Below, in pieces: positions 1-9,683 of a stretch of 64,000 bases of DNA (positions are counted from its first letter, which is position 1; the number at the start of each line of letters is the position of its first letter). Made by a program: the position numbers and the translations under genes. The DNA lies in the NCBI GenBank assembly GCA_026415505.1, contig JAOAGY010000032.1, positions 1 through 64,000 on the forward strand. The letters are read 5' to 3'. The notes beneath the pieces are model-generated. The model was not told the DNA's origin and made no database searches. It was given only the letters and a program-made list of their open reading frames with translations. The DNA comes from Chlorobiota bacterium. Lineage in GTDB: Bacteria; Bacteroidota; Ignavibacteria; Kapaibacteriales; NICIL-2.

Positions 1-1
1 G

Positions 2-283
2 GAAGTCGTCGAAACCGACGACGATCTTGCATCGCATCTGCCGACGCCCGATCGCCAGCTCGAAGACGACGAGTTCATCGAGCGCTTCCATGCGATGCTT
101 GCAAAGCTTCCGCCGAAACAGCGCGAGACGTTCTACTTGCGTTACGTCGAGGGACTCAGCTACGAAGAAATTTCGGACATTCTCGGAACGAGCGTCAGCG
201 GATTGAAGGCGAATTACTACCACGCTGTTCGCAGAATCGCCGAGATGCTCGGACGTCCCATTCCCAAAGGAGCAAAGCGATGA
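2..283 (+). CDS. ECF RNA polymerase sigma factor, C-terminal part (5' truncated by window edge)
   Basis: Frame is open from base 2; sigma-70 region 4-like LAKLPPKQRETFYLRYVEGLSYEEISDILGTSVSGLKANYYHAVRRI. Confidence 0.85.
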   Translation, partial: EVVETDDDLASHLPTPDRQLEDDEFIERFHAMLAKLPPKQRETFYLRYVEGLSYEEISDILGTSVSGLKANYYHAVRRIAEMLGRPIPKGAKR

Positions 284-879
284 ACGCCGATCGCATTCGC
301 ACAATGCTACCGGATTACCTCGCCGGCAGGTTGACCGACGATGAACGTCGCGCAGTCGAAAAAGCGCTCAGCGAATCTGACGAGTTGCGCTGCGAGCTGG
401 ACGACATCCGCACAGTCTTCGAGGCGTTGCCGGTCGAGCGCATACGTGCCCTGATGCAACTGCGTGCACGGTATGTCAGCGTCGCTGTCGCCGAGCAGGT
501 CGCAGCGAGACGGCGATCGGTCCGGCACTGGTGGCGCTTGGGCATCGCCGGTGCGGTGACGGTTGCCGCTTTGGTTGCCATCGCTGTCCAGCCGAAGCCT
601 CCGGCGAGCCAGCAACTGCCGATCGTCGTGCTCGATTCGCTCCCGGAACTGGCTACCAGCGATACAGTGACGATCGTTGCAGAGCCGCTCGTCGGTACGT
701 ACCTGGCTGCACAGCCTCCGCTGCCGGCTCATTCCAGCGCTCCAGGCGACGAGACGGACGGCGACAGCAACGTGTATTCCTTCGATGCCGTTGCTGCGGC
801 CACATTCCCCTACAGTCAACTCGATTCTCAGTTTGTTCAACATTTCGTGGAGGTATTCAGCGATGCGTCGCTCGAATAA
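280..879 (+). CDS. putative anti-sigma factor, single TM
   Basis: Start overlaps the sigma factor stop (ATGA); N-terminal LPDYLAGRLTDDERRAVEKAL anti-sigma-like helix, one TM segment, periplasmic tail. Confidence 0.6.
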   Translation: MNADRIRTMLPDYLAGRLTDDERRAVEKALSESDELRCELDDIRTVFEALPVERIRALMQLRARYVSVAVAEQVAARRRSVRHWWRLGIAGAVTVAALVAIAVQPKPPASQQLPIVVLDSLPELATSDTVTIVAEPLVGTYLAAQPPLPAHSSAPGDETDGDSNVYSFDAVAAATFPYSQLDSQFVQHFVEVFSDASLE

Positions 880-1405
880 CGCGTGGGCGATTGCCCTCGC
901 TGCACTCGTGACCACAGCAGTCGTGGCTCAACCCCGACCGGAAGGTCCGCGCGAGAAAGGAGCCGAACGGCTTGCACAATTCAAAAAGCTCCGACTCATC
1001 GAAGTGCTCGATCTCGACGAGCAGACCGCCGAAAAGTTTTTTGTGCGCTACAACGAAGGGCAAAAGAAGATAGACCAGGCACGCAAAGATTTGCAGGAGG
1101 CTGTCGGTGAGCTGGAAGCTGCAGTGAAAGCGAAAGTCTCCGACGCCGAACTCAACGGCAAAAGCGAGCAGGTCGTCAAACGCATTCAGCAATTTTCGCA
1201 GGCGATAACGGAACGTCTCAACGCCGTGCGCCCGCTGTTGTCGCCGCAACAGTACGCCAAGCTCGTCGTCTTCGAGGTGCGCTTTACCGAAGCGCTCCAG
1301 CGTGCGCTCCTCCGACGCGGCGGTCCGGAAGGAGATGGTCCGGGAAAACGCGGTCCGGCTGAGCGGGATCGTCGTCGTGTGCCGCCGCTGGAGGAACCGG
1401 ACTAA
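863..1405 (+). CDS. Spy/CpxP-like periplasmic protein
   Basis: Signal peptide, then a helical region with LSPQQYAKLVVFEVRFTEALQRAL; follows the anti-sigma gene. Confidence 0.5.
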   Translation: MRRSNNAWAIALAALVTTAVVAQPRPEGPREKGAERLAQFKKLRLIEVLDLDEQTAEKFFVRYNEGQKKIDQARKDLQEAVGELEAAVKAKVSDAELNGKSEQVVKRIQQFSQAITERLNAVRPLLSPQQYAKLVVFEVRFTEALQRALLRRGGPEGDGPGKRGPAERDRRRVPPLEEPD

Positions 1406-2622
1406 CCGAGCAACGAGGCAATCGAAGCACTGAGCAGATTCGTCAGCGCACCGACCGCCATCGCACGCCAACCGAGCTGGACGATCTCGCTGCGCCGCTC
1501 GGGAGCAAGCGATCCGATGCCCCCGATTTGAATGGCGATCGAGCTGATGTTGGCAAAACCGCAGAGCGCGAACGTCGCTATCATCGCACCGCGCGGCGAG
1601 ATCGTCCCAGCATGAATCATCGTCGAAAGATCGGTGTACGCGACGAACTCGTTGGCGATGATTTTTGTGCCGAGCAGTTGCGCAACGCTCGCTGCATCGC
1701 TGCTCGGCACCCCGATGAGATACGCCAACGGCAGAAACGCCCAGCCGAGCAATTGCCGCAGCGAACCAGGCATCCACGGCAGCAGCGAGTGAAGCCACCC
1801 GAAACCAGCATCGAGCAACGCCATCAGCGCGATGAATGCCAGCAGCATCGCGATGACGTTCAGTGCGAGCATCAGTCCGTCGCGAGCACCGCTGGTGGCG
1901 GCGTCGAGCAGCGTCGTTGTCGTTCGCATCGTGCGGTAGGAGTCGAGCGAGCGTTCGGTTCCTGTCGGTGGCAGTGCGATCTTGGCGAGCATCAGTCCGC
2001 CGGGAGCAGAAAGGAGCGACGCAGTGATCAACGCCTGCGCCGAAATGCCGAGCTGGACGTATGCGCCGAGCACGGAGCCGGCTATCGTCGCAAAGCCACC
2101 GACCATGATGGCGTGAATTTCCGATATGCTCGCCGTTGCCAGATAGTGCCTGACCAGAATCGGCGCTTCCGTTTGCCCAAGGAAGATGTTCGCTGCTGCT
2201 GAGAGGGATTCCGGACCCGATGTGCCCATCGTCTTCGCCATGATCCATGCGACGGCGTACACGACGCGCTGGATGATGCCGAGATGGTACAGTATCGCAA
2301 TGACCGACGAAAAAAAGATGATCGTCGGCGCGATGATGAGCGCCACCTGCATGCCGAACGTACTGCGATATTCCGGCTTGACGAGATTGCCGAACAAGAA
2401 CTCGGCTCCCTTGTTGGCAAAGCCTAAAAATCCGGTGACAGCAGTGCCGACTTGCTGGAAAAGTGCCACGCCTGTGTCGCTTTTGAGGAGCCACACACCG
2501 AGCGTCAATTGCAGTCCCAAACCCCACGCTACGATGCGCCACGGAAAGCGACTTCCTCGCACAGCCAGCAGCCGTGCGCAAACGATGCAAGCGACGATGC
2601 CGCCGAGAGCTTCCCAGTGCAT
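1402..2622 (-). CDS. nupC: concentrative nucleoside transporter (NupC/CNT family)
   Basis: Multi-TM; FGNLVKPEYRSTFGMQVALIIAPTIIFFSS, SGPESLSAAANIFLGQTEAPILVRHYL, GFANISSIAIQIGGIGSLAPERR. Confidence 0.88.
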   Translation of the reverse strand: MHWEALGGIVACIVCARLLAVRGSRFPWRIVAWGLGLQLTLGVWLLKSDTGVALFQQVGTAVTGFLGFANKGAEFLFGNLVKPEYRSTFGMQVALIIAPTIIFFSSVIAILYHLGIIQRVVYAVAWIMAKTMGTSGPESLSAAANIFLGQTEAPILVRHYLATASISEIHAIMVGGFATIAGSVLGAYVQLGISAQALITASLLSAPGGLMLAKIALPPTGTERSLDSYRTMRTTTTLLDAATSGARDGLMLALNVIAMLLAFIALMALLDAGFGWLHSLLPWMPGSLRQLLGWAFLPLAYLIGVPSSDAASVAQLLGTKIIANEFVAYTDLSTMIHAGTISPRGAMIATFALCGFANISSIAIQIGGIGSLAPERRSEIVQLGWRAMAVGALTNLLSASIASLLG

Positions 2623-2628
2623 CGAGCG

Positions 2629-4461
2629 CTACTCGACGGTGACCGATTTGGCGAGATTGCGCGGCTTGTCCACGTCGCAACCGCGCGCGACAGCGATGTA
2701 GTACGCCAGCAGTTGCAGCGGTATCGTCGTCAGTATCGGCGTCAGAAGCGGGTGCGTCGCCGGAACGGAAATAACGTGATCGGCGAGCTCGGCGATGCGC
2801 TCGTCTCCCTCGGTCGCGATGGCGATGATGCGACCGCGGCGCGCTTTGACTTCCTGGATGTTCGACACGATTTTGTCGTAGATGTCGTCGCGCGTGGCGA
2901 TGAACACGACGGGCATGTTTCTGTCGATGAGCGCGATAGGACCGTGCTTCATTTCCGCTGCCGGATACCCTTCGGCGTGGACGTAGGAAATTTCCTTGAG
3001 CTTGAGTGCGCCTTCGAGTGCAACGGGATAATTGACGCCGCGACCCAAGTACAGCGCGTTGGTGCTGTCGGCGTATTCGAGCGCGATGCGTTCGATCGCC
3101 GCGGCATTGTCGAGTATGCGCGCGATGCGATCGGGAATGGCGCTCAATTCTTTTGCCAAGTGCCGACCCTCGCTTGGCGAAAGGTCGCGCTGACGACCCA
3201 AGTACAGCCCCAGCAATGCGAGCACTGCCAGTTGCGAGGTGAACGCTTTCGTCGAAGCGACGCCGATTTCCGGTCCAGCGTGGAGGTAAACGCCGGCATC
3301 GGTTTCGCGTGCGATCGTCGAACCGACGACGTTGACGATGCCGAGTATCGTCGCGCCTTTGAGTTTGGCTTCGCGGAGAGCAGCGAGCGTGTCGATCGTT
3401 TCGCCCGACTGAGATATGCCGATGACGATGTCGTCGGGATAGATCACCGGATTGCGGTAGCGGAGCTCCGATGCGTACTCGACTTCGACCGGAATACGGG
3501 CGAGCTGTTCGATGATGTACTCGCCGACGAGCGCCGAATGCCACGAGGTGCCGCAACCGGTCAAGATGATGCGGCGTGCAGCGCGGAGTTTATCGGCGAC
3601 GGGCGTCAGTCCGCCGAGCTTTGCATTGCCCTGTTCGACCAGCAGCCGCCCGCGTATCGAATCGCGAAACGTCGCCGGTTGCTCGAAGATTTCTTTGAGC
3701 ATGAAATGCGGAAAGTTGCCGCGCTGTATTTGCTCCAGCTCGAAGTCGAGTTCGTGAATTTCCGGCGAGATGAACTCATCGCTGATCGTTTTCGTCACGT
3801 AGCCGTCGCGGCGGAGAATCGCCATTTCGTCGTCGCGCAAATACACCACTCGCCGCGTGTGCGCCACGATCGCCGATGCATCGGATGCGACGATGTATTC
3901 GCCGTCGCCGATGCCGAGCACGATCGGCGAACCGCGACGCGCTGCAATCAGACAATCCGGATCGTCGCTCGAAAGGATCGCCAGACCGAACGTTCCCTCG
4001 ACTTCTTGCAGTGCGGTGCGGACTGCCAGCTCGAAATCGCCCAAGCGATCGTAGAGCATTCCGATGAAAACCGCGAGCACTTCCGTATCGGTCTCGGAGC
4101 GGAACGTGTACCCTTCGCGCTCGAGCTGCGTTTTGAGCACAGCGTAGTTCTCGATGATGCCGTTGTGAATGAGCACGATGCGTCCGGCTCGGTCGGTGTG
4201 CGGATGTGCATTGATGTCGGTCGGTTCGCCGTGGGTTGCCCAGCGCGTATGACCGATACCGAGCGTGCCGGGGAGATGCTCGTGTTCGAGATCGGCGGCA
4301 AGTTGGGCGACCTTGCCGGCACGTTTGCGAATGCGGATCGTTCGACCGTCGCCAATGGCGATGCCGGCAGAATCGTACCCGCGGTATTCCAAGTTCCGAA
4401 GCCCTTCGAGCACGATCGGGAGCGCCTCTCGAGAGCCGATGTATCCGATGATGCCGCACAT
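2629..4461 (-). CDS. glmS: glutamine--fructose-6-phosphate aminotransferase (isomerizing)
   Basis: N-terminus MCGIIGYIGSREALPIVLEGLRNLEYRGYDSAG; two SIS domains; C-terminus DVDKPRNLAKSVTVE. Confidence 0.97.
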   Translation of the reverse strand: MCGIIGYIGSREALPIVLEGLRNLEYRGYDSAGIAIGDGRTIRIRKRAGKVAQLAADLEHEHLPGTLGIGHTRWATHGEPTDINAHPHTDRAGRIVLIHNGIIENYAVLKTQLEREGYTFRSETDTEVLAVFIGMLYDRLGDFELAVRTALQEVEGTFGLAILSSDDPDCLIAARRGSPIVLGIGDGEYIVASDASAIVAHTRRVVYLRDDEMAILRRDGYVTKTISDEFISPEIHELDFELEQIQRGNFPHFMLKEIFEQPATFRDSIRGRLLVEQGNAKLGGLTPVADKLRAARRIILTGCGTSWHSALVGEYIIEQLARIPVEVEYASELRYRNPVIYPDDIVIGISQSGETIDTLAALREAKLKGATILGIVNVVGSTIARETDAGVYLHAGPEIGVASTKAFTSQLAVLALLGLYLGRQRDLSPSEGRHLAKELSAIPDRIARILDNAAAIERIALEYADSTNALYLGRGVNYPVALEGALKLKEISYVHAEGYPAAEMKHGPIALIDRNMPVVFIATRDDIYDKIVSNIQEVKARRGRIIAIATEGDERIAELADHVISVPATHPLLTPILTTIPLQLLAYYIAVARGCDVDKPRNLAKSVTVE

Positions 4462-4519
4462 TGAACGTCGTGTCGGTAGTGTTCGATTCAAAATTAGCGA
4501 TAGCCGCCAGCGCACCACA

Positions 4520-7066
4520 TCATTGAAACACCGGTGTGCTTCGCTTTTCGATCTTCAGGTCGCGCAGCACGCTGGCGATCGGGTTGAGCACGAGGTAAAA
4601 GCCGCTGTTGATCCCGACGGGATACCAGACGAAACTCAACGCCCAGCAGTGGAGCTGTTTGGTGATGCGAATGTTGATGCCGCTGAGCGTGCGGCTGATG
4701 GCGTCGTAGGCAAAACCGCACGAGGCATTCCACGTTCGTGTAAGCTGCACGTTCATCGCTGCCGAGAGGTTGAATTGCTCCGATGCCGGCAATGCTTCGA
4801 ACGGACGCGAGTAGGAGTACGATGCGTTGAGCGTGACGTCCCAGGGAAAACGCGGCGGCGACCATCCGGGTGAGTGCTGCCCCCAGATATCGGCAGCGGC
4901 TTGGTCGCTGTCGAGCCGCGCACGGAAACGCTCGCCGAGCTGTTCGGCGGTCGTGTCGTGCTGCGGTGTCGTCGGTTGCGATTGTGTCGGCGGGAGAATG
5001 CCGCTTTGGTTGAATGACGTCGAAAAGTTCAGCGAAAACGACGTGATGCGCAGCGCGCTGGCGATGCCGAGACGTTCCGCTCTCAACCGTGGAATCTGCC
5101 GATAGCCGGTGATGCGTCCGGTGTTGTCGTAGGTGGGCGCTTCGTCGTAGAGCGTCGTGCGCATCGAAGACGAGAGCGTCAGATTGGCGATCGTCGGAAA
5201 ACGGAACGTCCAGTTTTGGTCGCTTACGTTGAACGAATCGGCGACGAAGTTGTACGATCCGGAGACCGAAAAACGGAACAGCTCGATCTTTCGCGATGCG
5301 GTATCGCCGAAGAATTTGCCGTCGAGCGCGTTGTCGAGCGTGTAGTCGAGAGCCAGAGCGCGGCTGCGCGGTGCAATGCCGCCGCCATCGAGCGCAAAAC
5401 GCGAGTACTGCACGCGCTGCTCCGGACGAATCGAATCGGCTGGAATGGTGTACCAGTCGTAAAAACCGTGTCGTGGTGCGCCGAGGTCCGGCGTGATGCG
5501 GAGCGAAAGGGTCGGGATGATTGTGTGTCGCACGGCAAAGTCTTTGGTCAGAAACAGTGGCGTTCCGTACAACGTCGTTCGTGCCGAGACGGCTGCGCTG
5601 ATGGAGTATTCGTTGAAGACGCCGTACTCGATCTGGTCCACGGCTCGTCCCTGCGCCGCATTCCATGTCCGCGTGATGCGTCGTGGGTATGTATTTGCGC
5701 GCAGCGATAGCGACGGTGTGATGGCGAAATATCCCAGTCGCGGATTGATCGTGATGCTCGGCGCATGCTGGATGATTCCGCTCCACCGCGTCGAGTCGAA
5801 GGGGGTGGGGAGCGTTCCGACGTCGCGTGCGATCGTTGCTGCGGCATTGGCGGAATAACTCACCGTCAGCGTCGAAAGCCAGTTCGAACTCGGCAGCACG
5901 CTCCGAAGCGGCATCAACGACGGCACGGTCAGCGATAGCGTCGTGCGGTTGTCGTTCGATCCTGTCGTGATGCTTTGATTGCGGAGATAGTTGAGCGAAA
6001 CCCCGATGCCGCTTTCGAACGTGTGCGACAGTCCCGCGCTCGATGTGACATTGCCGAGAATGCGTTGGTCGAGTGTGAATTGTGTGTTGGCGATGTAGCC
6101 TTGCGAGAGAAAGTCGAGGTTCGCTGCAAAGGTCGTCACCGGCGAAATTGTGTGTTGATGGTTGAGGCGCACGCGATACTGCTGCGAGTACGGTTGGAGC
6201 GGATTGAGCCTGACGCTTGCCAGCGATACCGAGGCTTGCCCGGTGAACGAGTATCGCAGCGCGTAGTCCATCGTCGCGTTGAGTTCGTAGCCGCCTTTCG
6301 AAAAGTACGTGCCTGCCAGGAGCACGCCGACGTAATCGCTTGCCGCCCAGTAGTAGCCGAGATTTGCGAGCATCACACCGCGCTGTGCGGAAAATGCAGG
6401 GCGTGGCGTCAAAAAACCCGACTGCCGCCCACCACGATTAGGGAAGACCATCCCGATAGGCAAATAAAACACCGGCATGTCTTCGACGACGACCTCGATG
6501 TCCTGCAAAAACACGCGGTCGCCCGGCAAGACCTTCATGCGTGGCGATCGAAAGTAGAAGTGCGGATGCGGTGCGTCGCAGGTCGTATAGCAGCCATCGG
6601 CAACGTAGAGCGTGGTGCTATCGGCTTTGTGGATGGCTGAACCGAAGTAGTATCCGCTTTCGATCGACGTTTCGCCGAGCGTCACCGTGCCGCGACCGGT
6701 GGCGACGTTGTACGTCATTCGTTCGCCGGCGTAACGTTTGCCTTGGTCGGTCAGTATCGGATAGCCGCGTCGTTTGCCGAGCGAGTCGAGCATCCATCCG
6801 GCGCGGAGCGTTTTCGTGTCGAAGTCGATCTCGATCGTCGCAGCGTCGAGCGATTGTTGCTTGTGGTGAATGTGCGCATTGCCGTATAGGCGGAGCAATC
6901 GCGCCTGTGGTTCGAATACCGCCGAGTCGCGCGCTGTTGCAACGACGATGCTATCGGTTGCCGATCGCCGAGCGAGCGTATCGGCACCGATGCGCACTGT
7001 GTCGGATGGCTGTCCATAGGCAACCGACAAAGCCACTATCGCCAGAGCAGCAATACGCACGAGCAT
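4520..7066 (-). CDS. lptD: LptD/OstA-like outer membrane LPS assembly protein
   Basis: OstA-like N-terminus (LLRLYGNAHIHHKQQSLDAATIEID), VEDMPVFYLPIGMVFPNRGGRQSGFLTPR, then a long beta-strand-rich barrel. Confidence 0.85.
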   Translation of the reverse strand: MLVRIAALAIVALSVAYGQPSDTVRIGADTLARRSATDSIVVATARDSAVFEPQARLLRLYGNAHIHHKQQSLDAATIEIDFDTKTLRAGWMLDSLGKRRGYPILTDQGKRYAGERMTYNVATGRGTVTLGETSIESGYYFGSAIHKADSTTLYVADGCYTTCDAPHPHFYFRSPRMKVLPGDRVFLQDIEVVVEDMPVFYLPIGMVFPNRGGRQSGFLTPRPAFSAQRGVMLANLGYYWAASDYVGVLLAGTYFSKGGYELNATMDYALRYSFTGQASVSLASVRLNPLQPYSQQYRVRLNHQHTISPVTTFAANLDFLSQGYIANTQFTLDQRILGNVTSSAGLSHTFESGIGVSLNYLRNQSITTGSNDNRTTLSLTVPSLMPLRSVLPSSNWLSTLTVSYSANAAATIARDVGTLPTPFDSTRWSGIIQHAPSITINPRLGYFAITPSLSLRANTYPRRITRTWNAAQGRAVDQIEYGVFNEYSISAAVSARTTLYGTPLFLTKDFAVRHTIIPTLSLRITPDLGAPRHGFYDWYTIPADSIRPEQRVQYSRFALDGGGIAPRSRALALDYTLDNALDGKFFGDTASRKIELFRFSVSGSYNFVADSFNVSDQNWTFRFPTIANLTLSSSMRTTLYDEAPTYDNTGRITGYRQIPRLRAERLGIASALRITSFSLNFSTSFNQSGILPPTQSQPTTPQHDTTAEQLGERFRARLDSDQAAADIWGQHSPGWSPPRFPWDVTLNASYSYSRPFEALPASEQFNLSAAMNVQLTRTWNASCGFAYDAISRTLSGINIRITKQLHCWALSFVWYPVGINSGFYLVLNPIASVLRDLKIEKRSTPVFQ

Positions 7067-7843
7067 TTACTCGATGGTCTTCGGTCGGACACTCGAAGGC
7101 AATCGAAAGCGAAATGGGACGCGCACCGAGTCTTCGGCAATTGCATCGGGAACGAGAACGATTTCCATGTTGTGTTGCGGTGCGGCGAGTCGAACCTTCG
7201 CTGGATACACCGTCGCATCCCAGCTTCGATAGTCGCCGTATTCGATGGCAAAAAGCAAACGATTGTCGAGCGATTTCCGCTGGTACGCACGGAGCATTCC
7301 GCTTGCGTCCACCATTGCAAGATCGGCGATCGTCGAGTCACGATGGAGCAGGACAGCGGAGCCATCGGCACGGCGTTCGGCGACGATATAGCTCGAATCC
7401 GGTTTGGGTAGCTCGCAGCGAAGCAACGCGAACAGGTCTTCCTGTCGAATGGGGAACGACAGAAGCGACCGCAGTGGAAAACGCACGCGATATGCTTCCA
7501 TTGCCAGCGCATCGAAAACGAGCAGCTCGTCGCGCGTGCAGTACGATCGGGCAGCGAGGATACCGAGCGGTCCGTAAACAGTGCCTTGCAGCGAGTCGCG
7601 TCCAGCCAAGAGCAGTTTGAACGTGCCCTCGGCGCTGAGCTGCGGCGAGTGCACCTGGATTGTTCCGCTCATGGTGCAGTAGGTGCAAAACGATCGTCGA
7701 ACAGGCAGCGGCGGTGTGTGCGTTGCTGCCACAGTTGTTGTGTCGGTTCGCGCCCGATCGCTCTGCCCGGGTGGGGTCGGCGTGCGGCAACTGCCGAGCA
7801 GCACCACGATTGCCAGAAGGGGAACTATTGACCGTCGTATCAT
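7067..7843 (-). CDS. DUF4292-like lipoprotein
   Basis: Lipobox VLLGSC; length and placement next to lptD; ends against the lptD start. Confidence 0.6.
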   Translation of the reverse strand: MIRRSIVPLLAIVVLLGSCRTPTPPGQSDRARTDTTTVAATHTPPLPVRRSFCTYCTMSGTIQVHSPQLSAEGTFKLLLAGRDSLQGTVYGPLGILAARSYCTRDELLVFDALAMEAYRVRFPLRSLLSFPIRQEDLFALLRCELPKPDSSYIVAERRADGSAVLLHRDSTIADLAMVDASGMLRAYQRKSLDNRLLFAIEYGDYRSWDATVYPAKVRLAAPQHNMEIVLVPDAIAEDSVRVPFRFRLPSSVRPKTIE

Positions 7844-7894
7844 GTTCGGCTGCGTAGTTTGCACTTGGTTTGTCGCAATACTCTTCGATCGGCA

Positions 7895-8350
7895 ATGGTG
7901 TACGTCACGCGCCGAGCGACGTTTTCGGCGTCGCACCGATTGTACAATCCGCTCTTGAGCGACGACGAAAACGAACGGATTTTCGACAAATGCAACAATC
8001 CGCGCGGTCACGGTCACAATTACGTGCTCGAAGTTACGGTTCGCGGTATGCCCGATCCTGTCACCGGCTATGTGATCGATTTGAAGCGATTGCGGGACAT
8101 CGTCGAGGAGCACATCATCGCCAAAGTCGATCACAAGCACTTGAATGAAGACGTGGATTTTCTGCGCGGTATCATTCCGACTGCAGAAAACCTGGCATGG
8201 GCGTTCTGGCAAATTCTCGAAACGAAGATACCGTCGGGGACGTTGCATTCGATCAAGGTGTACGAATCCGAAAACAACTTCGTCGAATACCGCGGCGAGC
8301 CGATGGACGTACCGCGCTACAATGTCGAACAACTCCAGCATGCACAATGA
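7895..8350 (+). CDS. queD: 6-pyruvoyl-tetrahydropterin synthase / 6-carboxytetrahydropterin synthase (QueD-like)
   Basis: SASHRLYNPLLSDDENERIFDKCNNPRGHGHNYVLEVTVRG; start chosen at the ATG about 33 nt downstream of a TAGTTTG box. Confidence 0.85.
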   Translation: MVYVTRRATFSASHRLYNPLLSDDENERIFDKCNNPRGHGHNYVLEVTVRGMPDPVTGYVIDLKRLRDIVEEHIIAKVDHKHLNEDVDFLRGIIPTAENLAWAFWQILETKIPSGTLHSIKVYESENNFVEYRGEPMDVPRYNVEQLQHAQ

Positions 8351-9021
8351 CACCGCATTCGACCAACGGTAACGGCTGCGCTGCGGCGACAGACAAACGT
8401 CGTCTGGCGTTCGATGCCAATGGAAATATGCCGCTGACCGAAAGCGAGCTCGATGAAATGGTCGAACAACTCCAAACGAAATTCGCCGAGGTGATGGACA
8501 TTCTGCGGATCGACCGAGCCAGCGATCCGAACAGTCGAGAAACACCGCGGCGGCTGGCACGCATGTGGGTGCAAGAACTTTTCATCGGGCGTTATACACC
8601 GCCGCCACCGGTGACGATTTTTCCCAATCGCAAGCGCGTCAACGAGCTGGTCATCAGCAGGGGAATCGAGGTCATGTCCGTGTGTTCGCACCACTGGCAG
8701 CCGATCAGCGGCACGTGCACGATCGGCTACATGCCGGGCGAGTACATCATCGGCTTGAGCAAGCTCACGCGCATCGTCGAATGGTTTTCTCGGCGCGGTC
8801 AAATCCAAGAAGAAATGGGCGAGCAAATCGCCGATTATCTCGAACAGCTCCTCAAACCGCGGGCACTCGGCGTGATCATCAGCGCCAAGCATTACTGCAT
8901 GATCGCACGGGGTGTCGAAGCCGATCACGAACACAGCGACATGGTCACATCGGTCATGCGTGGGCTGCTCCAGACCGATGCCAATCTCCGCAACGAGTTC
9001 TTGCAACTGGCGAACATGTAG
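8347..9021 (+). CDS. folE: GTP cyclohydrolase I
   Basis: SRETPRRLARMWVQELF, VMSVCSHHWQPISGTCTIGYMPGEYIIGLSKLTRIVEWFSRRGQIQEEM, CMIARGV; start overlaps the preceding stop. Confidence 0.88.
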   Translation: MTPHSTNGNGCAAATDKRRLAFDANGNMPLTESELDEMVEQLQTKFAEVMDILRIDRASDPNSRETPRRLARMWVQELFIGRYTPPPPVTIFPNRKRVNELVISRGIEVMSVCSHHWQPISGTCTIGYMPGEYIIGLSKLTRIVEWFSRRGQIQEEMGEQIADYLEQLLKPRALGVIISAKHYCMIARGVEADHEHSDMVTSVMRGLLQTDANLRNEFLQLANM

Positions 9022-9022
9022 C

Positions 9023-9652
9023 ATGGCTTCGACCGAACTGGAAGAGCCGTTCTGGTCGAGCGGGCAGCTCCTGGCTGGTGTGGACGAAGCTGGGCGCGGC
9101 TGCCTGGCAGGTCCGGTGGTAGCTGCTGCTGTCGTGCTTTCTCCTGTGGACCGCGAGCTGTGCGATGCCGTCGGCGATTCGAAACAGCTCTCCGAACGCG
9201 AGCGCGAGCGTCTCTATGCGACGATCGTCGAATCGGCGGTCGCGTGGGCTGTCGGAATCGCCGACGTCGCGACGATCGAATCTCGGAACATCCTGGGAGC
9301 GACGATGGATGCGATGGCGTGTGCCGTCGAACAGCTTCGATGCCGCATCGCATGCGTGCTCGTGGACGGACCGCGAGTACCTCCGCAGTTGCGCATCGCA
9401 GCTCGTGCTGTCGTTGGGGGAGATCGGCGTTCGGCTTCGATTGCGGCAGCATCGATCGTCGCCAAAGTCACACGCGATCGCATCATGAACGAGCTTGCCG
9501 CCGAGTATCCCCGCTACGGATTCGAACGACACAAAGGATATCCGACCGCCGAGCATTTCCGTGCGCTCGATCGCTGGGGACCGTCGCCCGTCCATCGTCG
9601 AGTGTTTCTGCGCAAGTGGCACCAGCGGAACGCCAGCCAGCGCTTGCTGTAA
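9023..9652 (+). CDS. rnhB: ribonuclease HII
   Basis: LLAGVDEAGRGCLAGPVVAAAVVL, DSKQLSERERERLY, SIAAASIVAKVTRDR, YGFERHKGYPTAEH. Confidence 0.96.
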   Translation: MASTELEEPFWSSGQLLAGVDEAGRGCLAGPVVAAAVVLSPVDRELCDAVGDSKQLSERERERLYATIVESAVAWAVGIADVATIESRNILGATMDAMACAVEQLRCRIACVLVDGPRVPPQLRIAARAVVGGDRRSASIAAASIVAKVTRDRIMNELAAEYPRYGFERHKGYPTAEHFRALDRWGPSPVHRRVFLRKWHQRNASQRLL

Positions 9653-9683
9653 TTTGCGTGCCCGAGTTTACCCCCATTCACCG

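Noticed and set aside
857-3556. 899-aa minus-strand ORF
   Set aside because: Arg/His-rich shadow ORF lying across the Spy-like gene, nupC and glmS, all of which have recognisable products in other frames.
2452-4464. 670-aa plus-strand ORF
   Set aside because: Antisense to glmS with no recognisable domains; typical codon-bias artefact.
4462-4519. Possible glmS ribozyme/riboswitch upstream of glmS
   Set aside because: The gap to lptD is only 58 nt with no recognisable ribozyme core; a TAATTTTG promoter box fits instead.
4494-5786. 430-aa minus-strand ORF overlapping lptD in another frame
   Set aside because: Low-complexity Arg/His-rich translation; the lptD frame is well supported.
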